Made by a program: the position numbers and the translations under genes | NCBI GenBank assembly: GCA_958405195.1 | Contig: CATYDM010000010.1 | Coordinates: 1-54,261, forward strand | Source: an uncultured Collinsella sp. | GTDB taxonomy: Bacteria > Actinomycetota > Coriobacteriia > Coriobacteriales > Coriobacteriaceae | Direction: 5' to 3' | DNA: 54,261 nucleotides | The notes under the pieces: model-generated | Databases searched by the model: none | What the model was told of the DNA's origin: nothing | What the model saw: the letters and a program-made list of their open reading frames with translations, nothing else | Part shown: one piece after another, positions 50,777 through 54,261 of the stretch | Numbering within the stretch: position 1 is the stretch's first letter | How the letters are laid out: every line of letters begins with the position of its first letter

Positions 50777-51634
50777 TTACTCAACGACTTTATCCGGCTG
50801 GATGAGCTCTTCGTAGTAGCTGATATGCTCGCGGGCGTCTTCGATTTCGGGCAGCAGGAAGTTGTAGATGACCTCGATGATCATCGTGGCGCTCATCTTG
50901 GAGAACGCGAAGTCGCCCGTTGTCAGTAGTGCTTCGTGGTTGACGGTATTAAAAGTGTAGTCTGCCAGGCGCGCGAGTGGAGACTTGCTGTCGCTGCTGA
51001 TGACGACCACGGTTGCGCCGCAGTCGCGAGCCGCTTTTGCCATGCGATTCAGTCGGCGCGATTTGCCGGAGTTTGAGATTAGCACGATGACGTCACCCGG
51101 GCGCAACGTGAGCGCAAAGCCGATTGATGTCTCGCTAATGGTACTCGTCATGCAGCGCAGGCCCAGCTGCGAAAACTTAAATGTCGCGTCGAGCGCGACC
51201 GCGTTTGTATTGCCCACGGCGGCGAACTCAATAACGCCGGCATTCTTAAGCGCGTGTACAACTGCGGCCAACGTGTCGTGATCAATGCCGTCGATGGTCG
51301 CATTAAGCTCGCTCACCTTGGCAGCCAGGATGTTCTTGAGGCTCTGCTCCATATTGTCGAGTGAGACCTCGTCAGTCAGGCCCTCGTTACGCTGGCTTTC
51401 CAAATCCCTCGCCAACGAAAACTGAAAGCTGCGGAAGCTACCAAAGCCAAGCTTGCGGCAAAAGCGCGAAACGGTCGCCTCGGACGTGGCGGCGGCGCGC
51501 GAGAGCTGAGCGGCCGTGAGGCGTGGCGCCTCGGACTGGTGCTCCAATATATAGTCGACAATGCGCTGCTCGGACTCGCTGTATCCCTGATGGGTGCTAA
51601 TGAGGGAAAGTGCGCTCTTGCTACTATCGGTCAT
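50777..51634 (-). CDS. RpiR family transcriptional regulator (HTH + SIS)
   Basis: The 285-residue regulator has an N-terminal HTH_6 domain (YSESEQRIVDYILEH, SRAAATSEATVSRFCRKLGF) and a C-terminal SIS sugar-phosphate-binding domain with AAVGNTNAVALDA and VLISNSGKSRRLNRMAKAAR. Such proteins control sugar uptake in response to phosphosugars. AGGAG stands before ATG 51634; longer in-frame starts have no site. It is divergent from the fructose-type PTS gene, which it probably regulates through the inverted repeats in between. Confidence 0.92.
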   Translation of the reverse strand: MTDSSKSALSLISTHQGYSESEQRIVDYILEHQSEAPRLTAAQLSRAAATSEATVSRFCRKLGFGSFRSFQFSLARDLESQRNEGLTDEVSLDNMEQSLKNILAAKVSELNATIDGIDHDTLAAVVHALKNAGVIEFAAVGNTNAVALDATFKFSQLGLRCMTSTISETSIGFALTLRPGDVIVLISNSGKSRRLNRMAKAARDCGATVVVISSDSKSPLARLADYTFNTVNHEALLTTGDFAFSKMSATMIIEVIYNFLLPEIEDAREHISYYEELIQPDKVVE

Positions 51635-51715
51635 GGATGGCTCCTGGTTGGCATGAAAATCTAATTTGATTCGCAATGCCATAGTATACGGGCATTTTTA
51701 ATTACAAGATACACC

Positions 51716-51833
51716 TTGCCGTTTCAAGTGTTGATGGTAATCTTTCACTTACCGTTTACGGTTATGAAAGAACCTTTCACCAGAGAATTGCACCTTGTCT
51801 CTTCTCACGCGGACGGTAGGTTGGTATCTTTCA
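51716..51833 (+). promoter_or_regulatory. PTS gene promoter with RpiR-type operator repeats
   Basis: TTGCCG (51716-51721), 16 bases, TAATCT (51738-51743, preceded by TGG) forms a promoter. An imperfect palindrome directly overlaps its end: TCTTTCA (51741-51747) and ACCG (51751-51754) mirrored by CGGT (51759-51762) and TGAAAGA (51765-51771). Further TCTTTCA/CTTTCAC half-sites lie at 51827-51833 and 51774-51780. The position over the transcription start suggests repression by the adjacent RpiR protein. Confidence 0.6.
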
Positions 51834-51844
51834 GTTGTGGAAAA

Positions 51845-51885
51845 ACGCGCATCGAAGCGCGTGTAGGGGAGCGCCCGCGGGCGCT
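51845..51885 (+). promoter_or_regulatory. two hairpins in the PTS gene leader
   Basis: ACGCGC/GCGCGT (51845-51850 with 51857-51862) and the perfect 16-bp palindrome AGCGCCCGCGGGCGCT (51870-51885) would form two stems just ahead of the ribosome-binding site. They could stabilise the 5' end or limit translation. No T run follows, so they are not terminators. Confidence 0.45.
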
Positions 51886-51906
51886 GTACTCAAGAAGGAG
51901 GGACAC

Positions 51907-53910
51907 ATGGCTAAGTTTGACATCATCGCCGCGACCGGTTGCCCGACCGGCATTGCGCACACCTTCATGGCGAAGGAGGCGCTGGAGAAGGCAGCTGCCG
52001 AGCGCGGTCTGACCATTAAGGTCGAGACTCATGGCCAGGTCGGTGTCGAGAACGAGCTCACCAAGAGTGAGATCGCTGGTGCCAAGGCCGTCGTCGTCGC
52101 AGCAGACAAGGATGTCCAGGCTGAGCGTTTCGCCGGTAAGCCCATGGTTTCCGTTGGTGTTTCCAAGGCCCTGTCCGTTGAGGCCGCCGGTAAGTTGATT
52201 GACCGCGCGCTCGCCGCCAAGGGCGACAGCACGGTTGCAGCCGCTGCCGATGTCGAGGACGAGGTTGAGGAGAAGGAGTCCATCGGCCACGTTATCTACA
52301 AGCACCTCATGAACGGCGTCAGCCATATGCTGGTCTTCGTCGTTGCCGGTGGTGTCCTGACCGCCGTCTCGTTCCTGTGGGGCATTACGTCCTTCGATTC
52401 GACGGCGTCTGACTACAACAGCTTTGCTGCGATGCTCAAGATCATCGGCGGCATCGCCATGAACCTCATGGTTCCGGTGCTTTCCGCCTATATCGCCGAG
52501 TCCATCGGCAAGCGCCCGGCGCTCGTCCCCGGCTTTGTTGCCGGTATGATCGCCATCCAGGGCCTGCCTGTTAACGCCGAGACCGGCATGATCGACGCCG
52601 GTGGCGCCGGCGTGGGCTTCGGCTTCCTGGGCGGCATCGTCGGTGGCTTCCTCGCCGGCTATGTCATCCTGCTGCTCGAGAAGGTCTTTGCCGGTCTGCC
52701 CAAGAACCTGGACGGCCTCAAAGCTATCTTCCTGTACCCGCTGTTCTCGACGGCTATCGTCGGTCTGGTCATGCTCGGCATTTCCGGCCCCATGGCTGCC
52801 ATCAACACCGCCATGATGGACTTCCTCAAGGGCCTGTCCGCCTCTGGCGCCGTTGTCCTGGGTCTTGCCATCGGCTGCATGTGCGCCTTTGACATGGGCG
52901 GCCCGGTCAACAAGGCTGCTTACGTCACCGGTACCGCTATGCTCACCGAGGCTCTGGCCGCCGGTGTTGGCACCGACACTTACAACTTCGGCACCAACTT
53001 CATGGCTGCCGTCTCCGCCGCCTGCATCGTTCCGCCGCTGATCACCACCTTTGCCGTCGTTGTCGGCAAGAAGTACTTCAGCCAGGAGGATCACGACGCC
53101 GGTATCGTCAACCTCATCCTTGGTTGCACCCACATCACCGAGGGCGCCATTCCGTTCATGACCAAGAACATCTGGCCCGTCATGCCCATCATGATGTTCG
53201 GTTCCTCTATCGCTTCGATCCTGACCATTATGTTCAACGTTCACGATCCGGCGCCTCACGGCGGCTTCCTGGTCCTGCCCGTTGTCGAGAACGGTCCGCT
53301 TTGGGTCCTCGCTATCCTCATCGGCGCTGTGGTCGGTGGCATCCTGTTCGTGGCCTTCAAGAAGTACGACTTCGAGAAGAATCAGAAGGCCGCTCCTGCA
53401 ACCAAGCCGGTTGAGGCCCCCAAGGCCGCTGCCGTCGAGGCCCCCAAGGCCGAGGCTGCTGACTTCGTGAAGGTCGAGAACGTCTTTGTCGCCGAGGACT
53501 TCGCTTCTCGTGACGAGGCTCTGAGCTTCGTTTCCAACCAGGCTGTCAAGGCCGGTATCGCCAGCGACGCCGACGCCGTGATGAACGCCTTCCTGGCCCG
53601 CGAGGCCGAGGTCACCACGGGCATGATGGAGGGCTTCGCCATCCCGCATGCCAAGTCCGACGCCATTACCGAGGCTGCCGTCATCGTCGTCAAGGACGAG
53701 TCCGGTGTGACCGGTTGGGACACCATGGACGGCGCTCCCGTCAACGTGGCTATTGCCCTGCTCATCCCCGGTGCACAGGCCGGCACCACGCACCTCAAGA
53801 TCCTGTCCAAGGTCGCCGAGGCGCTCATGGACGAGGACTTCCGTGCCACCGTCAAGGGTTCCACCGACGCCGCCAAGATCGCCGAGACGATCAATGCCCG
53901 CCTGGTCTAA
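51907..53910 (+). CDS. fruA: fructose-type PTS permease EIIBCA
   Basis: The 667-residue protein has three PTS domains in the order B-C-A. EIIB (1-100) has the phosphocysteine in AATGCPTGIAHTF. EIIC (about 130-490) has eight or more membrane helices and the sugar-site motif LGCTHITEGAIPF. A Pro/Ala linker follows, then EIIA (about 525-667) with the phosphohistidine in FAIPHAKSDAI near 581. It imports fructose or a related sugar as phosphate. No fruK or separate EIIA gene follows in the window. AAGGAGG precedes ATG 51907. Substrate preference within the fructose/mannitol group is inferred. Confidence 0.93.
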   Translation: MAKFDIIAATGCPTGIAHTFMAKEALEKAAAERGLTIKVETHGQVGVENELTKSEIAGAKAVVVAADKDVQAERFAGKPMVSVGVSKALSVEAAGKLIDRALAAKGDSTVAAAADVEDEVEEKESIGHVIYKHLMNGVSHMLVFVVAGGVLTAVSFLWGITSFDSTASDYNSFAAMLKIIGGIAMNLMVPVLSAYIAESIGKRPALVPGFVAGMIAIQGLPVNAETGMIDAGGAGVGFGFLGGIVGGFLAGYVILLLEKVFAGLPKNLDGLKAIFLYPLFSTAIVGLVMLGISGPMAAINTAMMDFLKGLSASGAVVLGLAIGCMCAFDMGGPVNKAAYVTGTAMLTEALAAGVGTDTYNFGTNFMAAVSAACIVPPLITTFAVVVGKKYFSQEDHDAGIVNLILGCTHITEGAIPFMTKNIWPVMPIMMFGSSIASILTIMFNVHDPAPHGGFLVLPVVENGPLWVLAILIGAVVGGILFVAFKKYDFEKNQKAAPATKPVEAPKAAAVEAPKAEAADFVKVENVFVAEDFASRDEALSFVSNQAVKAGIASDADAVMNAFLAREAEVTTGMMEGFAIPHAKSDAITEAAVIVVKDESGVTGWDTMDGAPVNVAIALLIPGAQAGTTHLKILSKVAEALMDEDFRATVKGSTDAAKIAETINARLV

Positions 53911-53945
53911 TCCAGCAGTTAGCGAATAATATCGCCCCTTGCAAC

Positions 53946-53981
53946 AAAGGCGGAGACCCTCTCCAGGGCCTCCGCCTTTTT
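53946..53981 (+). terminator. Rho-independent terminator after the PTS gene
   Basis: AAAGGCGGAG...CTCCGCCTTT forms the outer stem with an inner CCCT/AGGG stem and ends in TTTTT (53946-53981). Confidence 0.9.
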
Positions 53982-53992
53982 CTATCCCTCCC

Positions 53993-54065
53993 ATAAGTTG
54001 CGGTGAAATAGGGACTGTTTAAACGATTCAACCCCAAATTCAGTCCCTATTTCACCGCAACTTAT
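53993..54065 (+). repeat. 25-bp perfect inverted repeat with 23-bp spacer
   Basis: Positions 53993-54017 and 54041-54065 are exact reverse complements (arms beginning ATAAGTTGCGGTG and ending CACCGCAACTTAT), separated by a 23-base A/T-rich spacer with GTTTAAAC. It lies beyond the PTS terminator and belongs to no gene. It may be a dispersed palindromic element or a structured RNA. Confidence 0.9.
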
Positions 54066-54261
54066 AAAAGGGCATAGAGGGGCTGCCTATCGAGTCTTTG
54101 TCGCGAATAGTTCATCAGCCAGAATTCCTTTCAGCCGACATTACTCTGGTCCGACTGGGTTTCCGCAGCTTGCTCGCCCACAGGGGCCCGTGCGCGGCCT
54201 GTGAGATTTATCGCGAGTTCCGCACGAGCCGAAGAGCACTTAATGTGCTCTTCGTGCGAGC
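54066..54261. other. unassigned end of window
   Basis: I find no supported gene in this stretch. A 10-bp stem CGAAGAGCAC/GTGCTCTTCG (54230-54239 with 54245-54254) lies near the edge. A minus-strand GAAAGGA followed by a 17-codon frame could be a leader peptide of a gene beyond the window, but nothing confirms it. Confidence 0.5.

Noticed and set aside
54066..54261. Cobalamin- or other riboswitch on the minus strand
   Set aside because: Some phrases are suggestive, but I could not fit any riboswitch core, and the downstream gene would be beyond the repeat with no candidate present.
1..54261. CRISPR array, prophage or transposase genes
   Set aside because: No regularly spaced direct repeats, phage structural genes or transposase-like proteins were seen on either strand.

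Overview
The window looks like a chromosomal segment of a gut Coriobacteriia, most probably Collinsella or a close relative. The evidence is a GC-rich genome with a strong G/C third-position bias and the order coaD, a DivIVA/SepIVA-like coiled-coil gene, DUF177, rpmF, plsX, acpP, rnc, smc, ftsY, ffh, which is the actinobacterial arrangement. The species assignment is inference from gene order and protein style. I see no prophage, insertion sequence, CRISPR array or rRNA.

Layout. Positions 1-200 hold two tandem tRNA-Asn genes, the first cut by the window edge, and a terminator. Positions 358-8556 carry an Asp23-family gene, a FakA-like kinase, recG, rsmD, coaD, a coiled-coil gene, yceD, rpmF (a 59-residue gene), plsX and acpP. 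Positions 8560-15235 carry rnc, smc, ftsY and ffh. A minus-strand DUF134/NifX-like fusion gene (15353-16117) has its own pair of palindromic operators. Then come thyA, folA, a SpoU-type RNA methyltransferase, a MATE transporter, a decayed cobO remnant, ftsH, a DUF523 gene and a minus-strand iron-type alcohol/glycerol dehydrogenase. ileS is preceded by a T-box leader with an unusual tRNA-acceptor bulge and followed by lspA and an rluD-type gene. An orphan glycosyltransferase, an orphan type-A24 prepilin peptidase, a dGTPase-like gene and rarA come next.

Positions 33971-37130 form a tightly overlapped group: DUF948-like membrane protein, a degenerate RsbW-like protein, a SigB/F/G-type sigma factor and an AI-2E-family permease. 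A small AT-rich membrane-protein gene lies on the other strand. Positions 37571-50717 hold the second large housekeeping block: alaS, ruvX, mltG, yqeG, aroK, an AroB-like pseudoenzyme, an M24 peptidase, efp, a second Asp23-family gene, nusB, xseB, tlyA, nadK and recN. The window closes with a divergently arranged RpiR-type regulator and a fructose-type PTS permease with inverted-repeat operators, followed by a 25-bp perfect inverted repeat and about 200 bp of unassigned sequence.

Functionally the window is dominated by membrane-lipid synthesis (fakA, plsX, acpP), chromosome and membrane-targeting machinery (smc, ftsY, ffh), translation (ileS, alaS, efp, RNA-modifying enzymes) and DNA repair (recG, recN, rarA, xseB). 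The observations I rate highest are the AroB-like protein that lacks the catalytic and metal-binding residues of 3-dehydroquinate synthase, the regulator/NifX fusion with a strong internal ribosome-binding site and flanking operators, the ileS T-box with a UGGUUAA bulge, the sigma-factor gene paired with an RsbW-like protein lacking its ATP-binding boxes, and possible hairpin-controlled leaders of plsX and acpP. I did not find an obviously new multi-gene system.
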